From positions 1,674,001-1,738,000 of the forward strand of contig NZ_CP063353.1 in NCBI RefSeq assembly GCF_014931565.1: a DNA stretch of 64,000 bases, given 5' to 3'. The position numbers and the translations under genes are program-made. Shown one piece after another: positions 1 through 8,043 of this stretch. The notes beneath the pieces are model-generated. The model saw only the letters and a list, made by a program, of their open reading frames with translations. It was not told the DNA's origin and ran no database searches. The DNA comes from Clostridium sp. 'deep sea'. GTDB taxonomy: Bacteria > Bacillota > UBA994 > PWPR01. How positions within the stretch are numbered: position 1 is the first letter of the stretch; every line of letters begins with the position of its first letter.

Positions 1-1
1 C

Positions 2-751
2 TTTAGCAGTATTCCTATTATTTTAATTGATTATGATACAACAGAAGCAGAAATAGTGGCAGGCTTTAAACACGGTTGTATTGACTATATTAGCAAACCT
101 ATTTTTGCACAAGAACTTATTGCTAGAGTAAATTCTCATTTAGCAGTGAAACAACAAATTAAGGACTTACAGGCGTCTATTATTTCATTGCAGAAAGCTG
201 TAGTTGAAATTCAGCAAAAAAATATTGACTTAAAGCAAATGATGGGTAAACTAAAAATAGCGTCAACTACCGACTACCTAACTGGTATTTATAATAAAAG
301 ATATGCCATAGAAATATTTCAAGAGCATATTTCCAATGGCAATAATATAGAGCCATTTACAGTTATTATTGCGGATATAGACTCCTTTAAAAGTATAAAT
401 GATACCTATGGTCATTTATGTGGTGATGCTATTCTAAAATCTGTTGTAAACACTCTTAAGTCTTCTTTACGTGAAGGTGACCTATTTTGTAGATGGGGCG
501 GAGAAGAGTTTTTATTTTTACTGCCCTGCTCTAACATAGAGAAAGCTAAAGTTTTTGCAGAAAGAATGCGTAAACTAGTAACAAGCACTTTATATAAATG
601 TGATGTGGAAGAAATCTCGGTAACTATTACCATGGGAATTGCAGAGTATAGTGATGAACTAGGCATTGAGGGTACCATTAAAAAAGCTGATGACGCTTTA
701 TATAAAGGCAAAAGAAATGGTAAAAACCAGGTTATATTAGCTTCACTTTAA
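2..751 (+). CDS. Response regulator with GGDEF diguanylate cyclase domain (5' partial)
   Basis: Makes the second messenger cyclic di-GMP from two GTP, probably under phosphorylation control. The reading frame is open to the left edge, so the N-terminus lies outside the window. The first ~40 visible residues are the end of a receiver domain, including the conserved lysine stretch DYISKPI. A short coiled-coil linker (about residues 45-85) follows, then a full GGDEF domain. The catalytic signature is GGEEF, within RWGGEEF. An RxxD inhibitory site (REGD) lies five residues upstream, so product feedback inhibition is likely. The order receiver-linker-GGDEF matches PleD/WspR-type proteins. The gene ends at a bidirectional hairpin shared with the convergent gene at 805-1509. 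The GTG at 56 is inside the receiver domain and is not the real start. Confidence 0.93.
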   Translation, partial: FSSIPIILIDYDTTEAEIVAGFKHGCIDYISKPIFAQELIARVNSHLAVKQQIKDLQASIISLQKAVVEIQQKNIDLKQMMGKLKIASTTDYLTGIYNKRYAIEIFQEHISNGNNIEPFTVIIADIDSFKSINDTYGHLCGDAILKSVVNTLKSSLREGDLFCRWGGEEFLFLLPCSNIEKAKVFAERMRKLVTSTLYKCDVEEISVTITMGIAEYSDELGIEGTIKKADDALYKGKRNGKNQVILASL

Positions 752-761
752 TACCAAATAT

Positions 762-795
762 AAAATCAGGAAACAGCTAAGTTTCCTGATTTTTA
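762..795. terminator. Bidirectional intrinsic terminator
   Basis: A perfect inverted repeat (AATCAGGAAAC / GTTTCCTGATT) with a 6-nt loop is flanked by A and T runs. It lies between two convergent genes (751 and 805), so it can stop transcription from both sides. Confidence 0.85.
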
Positions 796-804
796 TTAAT
801 ACTG

Positions 805-1509
805 TTAAACTACTTCTTCTGGCTCTGATAATTCTTTGTAGCAGGTTAATTTATCTGTAATCGCTGTTAATTTTAGTTGATTGTAGACCTCTGTTAAGGC
901 TGTTTCTTGGTAAGGGAATACAAAAAAAATACCTATGCCAAATGCTATTGAACCTAATATATACCATCCTAAAAAAGTTAAGTCAAACACAAATAAATTC
1001 CATTTATGCCCATCAGTCATATCCATACTTAATTCTAACGCCCGGCTTGGCTTCATGTTAGGGTTATCTGCTAAAAGATATGGCACAAACCTATACGCAT
1101 ATGACATTATTATTCCTGGAATAATTAAAAGCAGCGACCACAAGAATAATAGAATGTTTTTGTAGAGCATGGTTTTAACTATATTTGTATACCTACTCTT
1201 GCAAAAGCCATACCCTATAGTACCTATATTATTATGCCCTTTACATAAATCTAATAGGTATCTACGTGAACCAACATCAAGAATATATCCGATTAAAATG
1301 CGTATCACCATAATTACTAACAAACCCACTGCTATTTTAATATAATTTGAATTAGTGAGATAGTAATCCTTATGTTCATAGGTATAACGAAAAGTATTAC
1401 TATAGTTTCCATTCACTATTGCAACTAACAAACAAACCAAAAAAGCTGACCAATATGTTCCATTTAATACTCGCTTAGCCTGTTCTTTTACATTACTAAT
1501 TGACCACAT
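805..1509 (-). CDS. DUF975 family integral membrane protein
   Basis: A 234-residue polytopic membrane protein of unknown function. The N-terminus (MWSISNVKEQAKRVLNGTYW) is the typical opening of DUF975 proteins, which are common in Bacillota. Hydrophobic segments are visible at about residues 20-35, 58-76, 118-138 and 172-200. The central part carries the family's SxxYRFVPY-type stretch (here SYAYRFVPYLLADNP) and the following SRALELSMDMTDGHK. A ribosome site (GGAGAAAA) precedes the ATG. It is transcribed alone, convergent with the GGDEF gene and followed on its 5' side by the two-component genes. Nothing in the sequence shows its substrate or role. Confidence 0.8.
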   Translation of the reverse strand: MWSISNVKEQAKRVLNGTYWSAFLVCLLVAIVNGNYSNTFRYTYEHKDYYLTNSNYIKIAVGLLVIMVIRILIGYILDVGSRRYLLDLCKGHNNIGTIGYGFCKSRYTNIVKTMLYKNILLFLWSLLLIIPGIIMSYAYRFVPYLLADNPNMKPSRALELSMDMTDGHKWNLFVFDLTFLGWYILGSIAFGIGIFFVFPYQETALTEVYNQLKLTAITDKLTCYKELSEPEEVV

Positions 1510-1579
1510 ATTTTCTCCTAACGTTTTTAAATATACATTTTAATTTATGAAATATGAAAGGGAATAATGTCTATGCAAA

Positions 1580-2266
1580 TTAACTAGGGTCAAATTTATA
1601 TCCTACTCCCCATACTGTTTTAATATATGTTGGCTGGTTACTGTCTTGCTCGAGTTTTTGCCTAAGTTTTCTAATATGTACTGTAACTGTGTTTAAATCT
1701 CCAGTATATTCATAACCCCAAATTTGATCATATAACTGTTGGCGAGTATACACCTTATGGGGGTTTTGAGCTAAATAACTAAGTAGCTGAAATGATTTAT
1801 TATTAAGCTGTATTGGTTTATTATGTAAATTAACACTGTAGTTATTGAGGTCTATAACCAAACTCTTAAATTTAAGATTATTTTTTTTACTAGCAGAAAG
1901 TTCTTTATATCTTCTCAACAAAGCCTTTACCTGTGCTACTAATACATTAGGACTAAAAGGCTTAGTCATATAGTCATCAGCGCCAAAGCCTAGAGATAAA
2001 ATTTTATCTACATCACTCTGTCGGGCACTTAGCATTAATAAAGGTATATTAGACAACATTCTTATTTTTTTGCATAAATCCATACCACTCATACCAGGCA
2101 TCATTATGTCTAATATCATTAAACTTGGTTGTAAGCAGTTAAAAAGTTTTAAAGCATCTTTTGCATTATAAGCTATTTCAACTCTATAAGACTCGCTTAC
2201 TAAATAGTCTCTAATTAATTCTGCTATTTCTTTTTCATCATCAACTACAATAATTAAGTCACTCAA
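1580..2266 (-). CDS. OmpR/PhoB-family response regulator
   Basis: DNA-binding response regulator of 228 residues, a normal length for the family. The receiver domain (residues 1-118) shows the acidic pair D9-D10, the phosphoacceptor D53 (MILDIMMPG), and the conserved lysine in MTKPFSP. A winged-helix trans_reg_C domain follows (about 128-226), ending in the usual VWGVGYKF motif. The gene lies 19 nt downstream of its sensor kinase (2286-3767) and is surely co-transcribed with it. The pair resembles the VanR/VanS or PhoP/PhoR class by architecture, but no target gene is adjacent, so the stimulus and regulon cannot be inferred. Confidence 0.93.
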   Translation of the reverse strand: MSDLIIVVDDEKEIAELIRDYLVSESYRVEIAYNAKDALKLFNCLQPSLMILDIMMPGMSGMDLCKKIRMLSNIPLLMLSARQSDVDKILSLGFGADDYMTKPFSPNVLVAQVKALLRRYKELSASKKNNLKFKSLVIDLNNYSVNLHNKPIQLNNKSFQLLSYLAQNPHKVYTRQQLYDQIWGYEYTGDLNTVTVHIRKLRQKLEQDSNQPTYIKTVWGVGYKFDPS

Positions 2267-2285
2267 GCTTTATGCTCCCTTCTTA

Positions 2286-3767
2286 TTAATTAAAAAGTGG
2301 CAAGGTAAATACTATGCTAGTACCTTCACCTTTTTCACTTTTTGCTTTTATTTGTCCGTTATGCAGTTCAACTATTTCTTTACAGATAGCTAAACCCATT
2401 CCTGAGCCACCGGCTTTTTCAGCGTTATTTGGTACATAAGTAAAGAATCTTTCAAATACCTTTTTAATGTTATTTGATTCTATGCCAATACCGTTGTCTG
2501 TAATTGTTATTTGCAAAAAATCGTTTACAACTCTGCAACATATATTAATATTATTTGCCCCAAATTTTACTGAATTAACAATTATATTTCTAAAAACCCT
2601 ATCAATTTGTTTTTTATCTATGTATAAAAGTTCATTTTCTACTAAACAGCTTTCAGCTATGACGATAGGCACTTCATACTCTTTATTTAAATATGGCTTT
2701 AATAAATCTAGTTTTTTAACAGGCTTTTGATTAACTTTTAACTGACCTAACTCAAGCTGTGAAAAGGTAAATAAATCGTTTATTAAAAAATCTAGTTCAT
2801 TAGTTTTGTCATTTATTACTTTATAGTATCGCTCTAAAGCCTGTTTATCTTTAACAATACCGTCTTGTAGACCCTCAATATAACCCTTAATAGAGGTAAT
2901 TGGGGTTCTTAAATCATGGGCTATATTGCCAATTAATAATTTACGTGCCTCCGACTCTTGTACTAGGTTTTGCCTACTTATTAATAACTGTTGTTTCATG
3001 TCATTAAAGGCATTACAAAATTTACCCATCTCATCGTTTTTGTTATAGGTAACTTCTTTAGTGAAATCCTTATTAGCTATAGCTTTTGCTGAACTGTTTA
3101 GTTGATTGAGAGGAATAAGCATCTTACACTTTATTACTCTAGAAAGAATATAAACAATTACTATAAGTGAGGCATACATAAAAGCACTTAGTCTTTTAGA
3201 GTTTAAGTGTGCTTTAGATGAGATAGAATTTAATAAATCAGTATAATTTACAATATACATTCCATAAATATCATTATTTTCTTGATTTATCTTAAACTCA
3301 TACCGATACCAATCCTCATCATGATTTGAATTCATTACTGTGAATTTCCCATTTTTAGAGTTTATGAAGTTAGCGTTATAGGCAAAAAAAGAATACTTGA
3401 ATTTTAAATCTGAATTACCTAAATAGTCTGGGTTTATAATTTTAGTTTTGGGAGTGTTATCATGTGAGTCGAATAAAACATAGTTTTTTTCATTATGTAG
3501 AATTAATCTACTATTGTCATTAAGATATGGTGTCATAATTGTTTTAAATGTATTATAGTCATTTATCTTACTAACATTTTTAGTTGTAAGGTCTACTATT
3601 TCCTTAACAAGCTGATAATCAGTTCGCAGTTGCTGCATTTCTACAGACTTGTATAAACTCTTTCCCACTACTTGAACACCACCCATGAATTCTATTAAAG
3701 GAATTAAAAGAATAGCCACAAACAGTATGTATAAAGCTATTCTAATACTAATACCATGTTTTTTCAT
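2286..3767 (-). CDS. Membrane sensor histidine kinase (HAMP-HisKA-HATPase)
   Basis: Sensor partner of the downstream OmpR-type regulator; 493 residues. Transmembrane helix 1 (about residues 8-28) and helix 2 (about 190-212) enclose an extracellular sensing region of ~160 residues that I cannot assign to a named fold. A HAMP linker follows, then the HisKA box with the phosphoacceptor histidine in NIAHDLRTPITSIKGY. The HATPase domain shows the N box (RNIIVNSVKFG), the G1 box (ITDNGIGI) and the G2 box (GGSGMGLAICKEIVE). All catalytic motifs are intact. Order in the operon is kinase then regulator. A GAGGTG ribosome site precedes the ATG. Confidence 0.93.
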   Translation of the reverse strand: MKKHGISIRIALYILFVAILLIPLIEFMGGVQVVGKSLYKSVEMQQLRTDYQLVKEIVDLTTKNVSKINDYNTFKTIMTPYLNDNSRLILHNEKNYVLFDSHDNTPKTKIINPDYLGNSDLKFKYSFFAYNANFINSKNGKFTVMNSNHDEDWYRYEFKINQENNDIYGMYIVNYTDLLNSISSKAHLNSKRLSAFMYASLIVIVYILSRVIKCKMLIPLNQLNSSAKAIANKDFTKEVTYNKNDEMGKFCNAFNDMKQQLLISRQNLVQESEARKLLIGNIAHDLRTPITSIKGYIEGLQDGIVKDKQALERYYKVINDKTNELDFLINDLFTFSQLELGQLKVNQKPVKKLDLLKPYLNKEYEVPIVIAESCLVENELLYIDKKQIDRVFRNIIVNSVKFGANNINICCRVVNDFLQITITDNGIGIESNNIKKVFERFFTYVPNNAEKAGGSGMGLAICKEIVELHNGQIKAKSEKGEGTSIVFTLPLFN

Positions 3768-3857
3768 TTATTTCACCTCTTATTTATTATGATAGCTTAA
3801 TTCTACTAGTAAAAACTTGAATAATAATAAATAATATATTAAATTTTAATAAACTAG

Positions 3858-3885
3858 TTGATTTTTATAATACATAAAATATAAT
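3858..3885 (+). promoter_or_regulatory. Sigma-A type promoter for the acetyltransferase gene
   Basis: TTGATT (3858-3863) and TATAAT (3880-3885) are separated by 16 nt and lie 31 nt upstream of the start codon of the acetyltransferase at 3917. Confidence 0.6.
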
Positions 3886-3916
3886 AGTTTTATTACATAT
3901 GTAAGGCGGTGGCAAT

Positions 3917-4465
3917 ATGATTATTGAAAAGATTACCAGCTTTTCTATTACAGATTTAAACAAGTTAGGTAAGTATGGCTACACAGCAAATGAAAAGTAT
4001 GTAGTTGAGAGGTATTTTATTAATAATGAGCTAATAATTCGTTTTAGAAAAGAGGCCCTAAAGGAGCCTTATGATAAGACTTGGCCGATACTACAAACCC
4101 ACTTGGATTATTATAATACTGTCTTAGAACAAGGAAATTGCTATGCAGCATATTTAGAAAACGAGTTATTAGGTGTAATAATTTTGGACATACGCAAGTG
4201 GAATAAAACTCTTTTTATAGATTTAATACAGGTCTCTGATAAACATCATAACGAGGGTATTGGTACGGAATTGTTGGCAAAAGCCAAGGAAATAGCTATT
4301 GAAAACAAACTAAGAATTGTGGCACTAGAGACTCAAAATACTAATGTAAACGCTATTGAATTTTATAAAAAAAATGGCTTTACCATAGATGGATTTGATT
4401 TGTCTTATTACGATAATAACTACCCCTATAATGAGGTTGCAATTTTTATGAAATGCAAGCTTTAG
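3917..4465 (+). CDS. GNAT acetyltransferase, streptothricin acetyltransferase-like
   Basis: Acetyl-CoA dependent N-acetyltransferase of 182 residues. The acetyl-CoA binding motif A is seen in HHNEGIGTELLAKAKEIA (Q/RxxGxG/A, here NEGIGT), followed by ALETQNTNVNAIEFYKKNGF, a strong motif-B signature. The order IEDxxV-type strand, GIG loop and LETQxxNxxAxxFYxxxGF is also that of streptothricin acetyltransferases (Sat), so aminoglycoside-like antibiotics are a possible substrate; this is inference from pattern similarity only. Ribosome site AGGCGG lies 8 nt before the ATG. The stop codon is followed directly by the first hairpin array (4464-4585). Confidence 0.8.
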   Translation: MIIEKITSFSITDLNKLGKYGYTANEKYVVERYFINNELIIRFRKEALKEPYDKTWPILQTHLDYYNTVLEQGNCYAAYLENELLGVIILDIRKWNKTLFIDLIQVSDKHHNEGIGTELLAKAKEIAIENKLRIVALETQNTNVNAIEFYKKNGFTIDGFDLSYYDNNYPYNEVAIFMKCKL

Positions 4466-4585
4466 ACTCGCCTAATAGACTTCGTGGGGTGGATATTTCA
4501 CAGAGTGAAATATGGGGTGGGCTCGTTTCACGTCGCGGGGTGGGTGTTCCTGATAGGAACACGGTTTGGGCTAGCGCGGTTTTAA
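4464..4585 (+). repeat. Hairpin array, left arm of locus 1
   Basis: An array of short palindromes separated by a G-rich linker close to GGGGTGGG. Visible palindromes are ATATTTCACAGAGTGAAATAT (4493-4513) in shortened form TTTCAC-AGA-GTGAAA, and GTGTTCCTGATAGGAACAC (4544-4562). Linkers occur near 4485, 4514 and 4537. The array starts with ACTCGCC right after the TAG of the acetyltransferase gene. It reads towards a matching array in inverted orientation at 4803-4925. It is much richer in G than the surrounding A+T-rich DNA. Confidence 0.85.
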
Positions 4586-4655
4586 AAATTATTGTAGATT
4601 TAAAAATGATACTTATATTTTCATATGCTTATGGTAATAAGCTAATTATATATAT

Positions 4656-4688
4656 AAACTCCACTCCACAAATGATAGAGTGGAGTTT
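4656..4688. terminator. Hairpin inside hairpin-array locus 1
   Basis: An 11-bp perfect stem (AAACTCCACTC / GAGTGGAGTTT) with an 11-nt loop lies midway between the two arrays. The T tract is weak, so it could be a terminator for the acetyltransferase gene or part of the repeat locus. Confidence 0.45.
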
Positions 4689-4802
4689 CCTTTATGGATA
4701 CAGGAGTATTTATACTATTATTAAAACAAAAAATGTCACATAAATAATTTTTAGTATCCTCTATGAAAACATTACGATGCGAAGCAAGAATAATATGTTT
4801 TA

Positions 4803-4925
4803 TGGAGCGAAGCGAACACTCCGCAACCTAAAAGGTTGCCCACCCCGCGAGGTTTTGAAAACCGAGCCCACCCCATAATTCACAGAGTGAATTATCAACT
4901 CCACGAAGTAAAACGAGTCCACCCT
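4803..4925 (-). repeat. Hairpin array, right arm of locus 1 (inverted)
   Basis: Same family as 4464-4585 but on the opposite strand. Palindromes include GCAACCTAAAAGGTTGC (4823-4839) and the TAATTCAC-AGA-GTGAATTA type (4875-4895), with CCCACCCC linkers between them. The outer end reads GGGTGGACTCG on the minus strand and begins at the last base of the TAG stop of the kinase gene at 4924-5928. Between the two arms (4586-4802) there is only A+T-rich DNA and one hairpin. Confidence 0.85.
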
Positions 4926-5928
4926 ATCTTATATGAATAACTTTATTTTCAATATCTCTAATTGAGCTTTGGATATAATTTTGCTGTACTTTATTGCTTA
5001 GTTTTTCTATCCATTCTGGATGTTGGCTAAAATCTGTTATATCTAAAGATCTTCTTAGTCTGGCTATAAGATAAAGCCTATGAAACCTCATAAAAAGAGG
5101 TAATAAGGTGAGTTCTTCGTCGCTAACTTCTTTATGTAATCTATAGGATTCTATAAATCTATTAAAATCTTTATTAGTTATGTCTATCTTTTCATTGGCA
5201 AACATACTACGAACAGCGTATAAAATATCTGCAGCGAACCATAGTACACACATATCATCAAAGTCTATAATTGATATTTCATTGTTATTAAATATAATAT
5301 TATCTGTTTCAAAATCAAAATGAATTAGTCCATAATTATTTTCATTAACAGGTAGTTTACTAAGGGCTTCATATATTTTATGATATTCATTTAACAGTTG
5401 TGTTTCATTATTTTTTATATGCTCTTTAATAAAACCCATTAAATCTTGCCAATTAGGTCTATTATGCAATTGAACTTGGTTTTGTAATGCACTATGTAGT
5501 TTACCTAATTCTGCTCCCCAAAGTTTTAATTGTTGCTCATTAATTTCATGGTATTCAAACATAACTCCAGCTATTCTTTTATAAACCATTGCTATAAAAG
5601 TTCCTAAATTGCTATCTACTAGTTCGTAGTAGTTTCCTGTCAATGATTTTAGGGGTTTACAAACACTAAAGCCATTATCATTTAAGTAATTGAGCACCTC
5701 AACTTCAGCTTTAATTAAATCAACAGATCGCTCATTAATAGAGTTAAATCTTAAAACATAACTGTCTTGTTTGGTAACTACTTCAAAAATAAAGTTTGAG
5801 CTAGCACGCCAGTAAATCACCTTTTTAATGTCATTAAACCATCTACTAGCAATTTCATGAGCTAAGGGTGAACTATGTTCTTCATTTATAGTTGCCACAA
5901 CCCTACTCATTAAAGATAATTTCATCAT
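4924..5928 (-). CDS. APH-fold phosphotransferase family protein
   Basis: A 334-residue kinase of the aminoglycoside phosphotransferase / choline kinase superfamily. The catalytic loop is HFDFETDNI (HxDxxxxN pattern) and the metal-binding DFD motif appears in IIDFDDM. The N-terminal lobe contains the nucleotide-binding strand FEVVTKQDSYVLRFN with the likely ATP-contacting residues. Both catalytic motifs are intact. The family includes antibiotic kinases, homoserine kinase II and spore-coat CotS relatives, so the substrate cannot be set from sequence. It is transcribed towards the acetyltransferase, and its stop codon touches the right hairpin array. Confidence 0.78.
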   Translation of the reverse strand: MMKLSLMSRVVATINEEHSSPLAHEIASRWFNDIKKVIYWRASSNFIFEVVTKQDSYVLRFNSINERSVDLIKAEVEVLNYLNDNGFSVCKPLKSLTGNYYELVDSNLGTFIAMVYKRIAGVMFEYHEINEQQLKLWGAELGKLHSALQNQVQLHNRPNWQDLMGFIKEHIKNNETQLLNEYHKIYEALSKLPVNENNYGLIHFDFETDNIIFNNNEISIIDFDDMCVLWFAADILYAVRSMFANEKIDITNKDFNRFIESYRLHKEVSDEELTLLPLFMRFHRLYLIARLRRSLDITDFSQHPEWIEKLSNKVQQNYIQSSIRDIENKVIHIR

Positions 5929-6084
5929 ATAATAAATATTTCTCCATTTTCTTTTATTTACTAAAACTTAGTATAACATATGATTCATAAAAGTAGCTGT
6001 TTCCCTAACTCTACAAAGTCTATACCTAGGCTGCAGTATTTATTGGTTTATAAATCTTACTTAAAGCTAATACATTTTTGTTAT

Positions 6085-6213
6085 AAACCGCAAAGTACAC
6101 CTCTTACTTAGGCTCTTACTTTAAAAGGCAGACACAGTCCTGCTATTACGAGTGGCGTTATAGTTACATATATCTTTTTAAGCAATCTTTTTCTTCGTGC
6201 CCTTTGTGTCTAA
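6085..6213. repeat. Inverted pair of ACCACAAAG-type repeats (copy pair 1)
   Basis: AAACCGCAAAGTACAC at 6085-6100 is met by the complement of AGACACAAAGGGCACGAAG near 6192-6212, giving an imperfect inverted pair. The whole stretch 5929-6489 has no gene that I can support; it holds this pair and the one at 6322-6473. Confidence 0.55.
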
Positions 6214-6321
6214 AATCTATTAACTAATTGTGGATCCTGATTTTTAAAGCTGTTACTAGTATATTATTACAATTTAAGGTTTAAAAATCGAGCTTAGAGT
6301 AAAGAATTAATATTTATATTG

Positions 6322-6473
6322 AAACCACAAAGTGCGCAAAGAGGAAAGAAGATGGTATTGCTAAAATGATAATCTCTACGCCTCAGCACCTTAATCTATA
6401 GTCCATCCATTTTGCAAAATACGTACTAACTCCTACAATCGCATAGTTATTTTCTCTTTATGTTTGTGGTTTA
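6322..6473. repeat. Inverted pair of ACCACAAAG-type repeats (copy pair 2)
   Basis: AAACCACAAAGTGCGCAAAGA begins at 6322 (quoted here as AAACCACAAAG plus TGCGCAAAG). The complement of AAACCACAAACATAAAGAG ends at about 6473. The terminal 9-10 bp are perfect inverted repeats. They look like two copies of the same short element in opposite orientation, 150 bp apart. Confidence 0.6.
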
Positions 6474-6489
6474 AGTTATTTTTATTGGC

Positions 6490-6536
6490 AAAAAGGCTGC
6501 CACATTAGCTTTTTTATTTCTGCTAATGCGACAGCC
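6490..6536 (-). terminator. Intrinsic terminator of the thiD-thiM-thiE operon
   Basis: On the minus strand GGCTGTCGCATTAGC pairs with GCTAATGTGGCAGCC and is followed by TTTTT. It lies 26 nt downstream of the thiE stop codon. Confidence 0.9.
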
Positions 6537-6561
6537 TCTTATTATTCTAGCGTATATTAAA

Positions 6562-7182
6562 TCAGCTTATAACTAATTTACTTAATAAGTTCTTTGTGGC
6601 TTTAGCTACATTTTGTTTGCCTAGAATTGCTGATATAACAGCCACCCCAGCAAATCCTTGTTGCATTAACTGGCCACAATTATTTTCATTGATGCCCCCT
6701 ATGCCGACAATAGGAATAGGTATTTCCTTAACAATTTTGTTAATATCATCAGTAATGACTACAGCATCATCTTTAGAGTTGGTGGGAAATACTGCCCCTA
6801 AACCAATATAATCTGCCCCTGCTTCATAGGCCTTTAGGGCATGATTATAGCTGTTAGCAGATACTCCAATTATTTTATTCGGGAATAATTTTTTGCATAG
6901 CTCTATAGGCAAATCACTTTGACCCACATGTAAACCATCGGCATCTACAGCTAAAGCTATGTCTAACCTATCGTTAATAATTAAAGGAACTTGGTATTTT
7001 TTACACATTGTTTTTAGCTTTAAGGCTGTTTCGTAAAACTCTTTAGATCCCATATTCTTTTCACGCACTTGCAACAGAGTTACTCCACTCTTTAAGGCCT
7101 GCTCAATGGTGTTATAAAAATCTCTGTTACCCATTATTTTTTTATCTGTTACCAAATATAGTGTGTAATTAACATTTTTCAT
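6562..7182 (-). CDS. thiE: Thiamine-phosphate synthase
   Basis: Joins 4-amino-5-hydroxymethyl-2-methylpyrimidine diphosphate to thiazole phosphate, releasing pyrophosphate and giving thiamine phosphate. The 206-residue length and TIM-barrel motifs fit ThiE: LLQVREKNM, LIINDRLDIALAVDADGLHVGQ with the pyrophosphate-binding residues, GVSANS, and GLGAVFPTNSKDD where the family has GPxFPTxTK. The C-terminal IVGIGGIN and VAVISAI phosphate loops are present. It is the last gene of the TPP-riboswitch operon thiD-thiM-thiE and overlaps thiM by 14 nt, which suggests translational coupling. The second ThiE-like gene at 34406-35002 is better read as TenI, so this is probably the working synthase. Confidence 0.96.
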   Translation of the reverse strand: MKNVNYTLYLVTDKKIMGNRDFYNTIEQALKSGVTLLQVREKNMGSKEFYETALKLKTMCKKYQVPLIINDRLDIALAVDADGLHVGQSDLPIELCKKLFPNKIIGVSANSYNHALKAYEAGADYIGLGAVFPTNSKDDAVVITDDINKIVKEIPIPIVGIGGINENNCGQLMQQGFAGVAVISAILGKQNVAKATKNLLSKLVIS

Positions 7183-7993
7183 AACTTATTTTACCTCGTG
7201 AATTAATAATTTGATCATTTAGCTGCTCTATCTTATCAAATATTTTAGTTCTAAAGGTGCCAATGCCAGCATCACCTAGGTTCTCGTACGCCAGTTCACC
7301 TGCTAAACCCATAGCACAAATACCATAACTGGCGGCTTCTATAGGCTCTGCAAGGGTCAAAAATGCTGCTATAAGAGCAGTAGTCATACAGCCAGTTCCA
7401 GTAACCTTAGCTAAGTATTTAACGCCATTATTAATTTTAACTAGCTCTTTACCATTGCAGATATAGTCAGTTGCTCCAGTTATAGCAACATTAGTACCTA
7501 GCAGTTTACTGGCCTGTACAGCAACTACTTTACCATCGCTTTCATCAGCAACCGAGTCAACTCCTTTAGTTTGACCTGCTAACCCAATAAGGGCCTTGAT
7601 TTCCGACATATTGCCACGCACTAAGTCTATTTTGATCTCCTTGATTAATTTTAGAGCAGTTTCGGTTCTAAATTTAGTTGCACCAGCTCCTACTGGGTCT
7701 AAAACAATAGGCACTGCTAGCTCATTGGCTCTAGCACCAGCAAATAACATATTTTTTACCTGCTCTGTGTCTAGGGTGCCAATATTTAAAACCAAAGCCC
7801 CCCCAACTGCCTTTACAACTGCTAATAAATCTTGGGTATCTTGGGGTGAGTGACTCATAACAGGTGATGCCCCAATAGCTAATAAAACATTAGCTACATC
7901 ATTTACTGAAACATAGTTTGTTATATTGTGAACTAAAGGTGCTTTTTCTTTTAACTTAGCTAACGCTAAGGCAAAACTATTATTGTTTATCAT
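7169..7993 (-). CDS. thiM: Hydroxyethylthiazole kinase
   Basis: Phosphorylates salvaged 5-(2-hydroxyethyl)-4-methylthiazole for thiamine synthesis. At 274 residues it has family length. Recognisable motifs include PLVHNITNYVSVNDVANVLL near the N-terminus, GASPVMSHSPQD, VLDPVGAGATKFR, RGNMSEIKAL and the anion-hole/catalytic stretch KVTGTGCMTTALIAAF with the general-base cysteine in GTGC. It sits between thiD (50 nt upstream) and thiE (14-nt overlap) and is controlled by the same TPP riboswitch. Together the three enzymes form the salvage and condensation branch of the pathway. Confidence 0.96.
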   Translation of the reverse strand: MINNNSFALALAKLKEKAPLVHNITNYVSVNDVANVLLAIGASPVMSHSPQDTQDLLAVVKAVGGALVLNIGTLDTEQVKNMLFAGARANELAVPIVLDPVGAGATKFRTETALKLIKEIKIDLVRGNMSEIKALIGLAGQTKGVDSVADESDGKVVAVQASKLLGTNVAITGATDYICNGKELVKINNGVKYLAKVTGTGCMTTALIAAFLTLAEPIEAASYGICAMGLAGELAYENLGDAGIGTFRTKIFDKIEQLNDQIINSRGKISYEKC

Positions 7994-8043
7994 TAAATTA
8001 TTCTCCTTATTGAGTATTTTATTAATGCCTTATTATGATTAAT

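Noticed and set aside
4453-4743. Open frame across the first hairpin array
   Set aside because: It only translates the G-rich repeat units, overlaps the stop of the acetyltransferase and has no ribosome site; similar frames at 10594-10791 and 12881-13072 give repeats such as GVGNPLG and arise from the same arrays.
5929-6489. tRNA or other small RNA gene in the gap before thiE
   Set aside because: No cloverleaf, TPsiC-like or other RNA signature could be found; only inverted repeat elements are visible.
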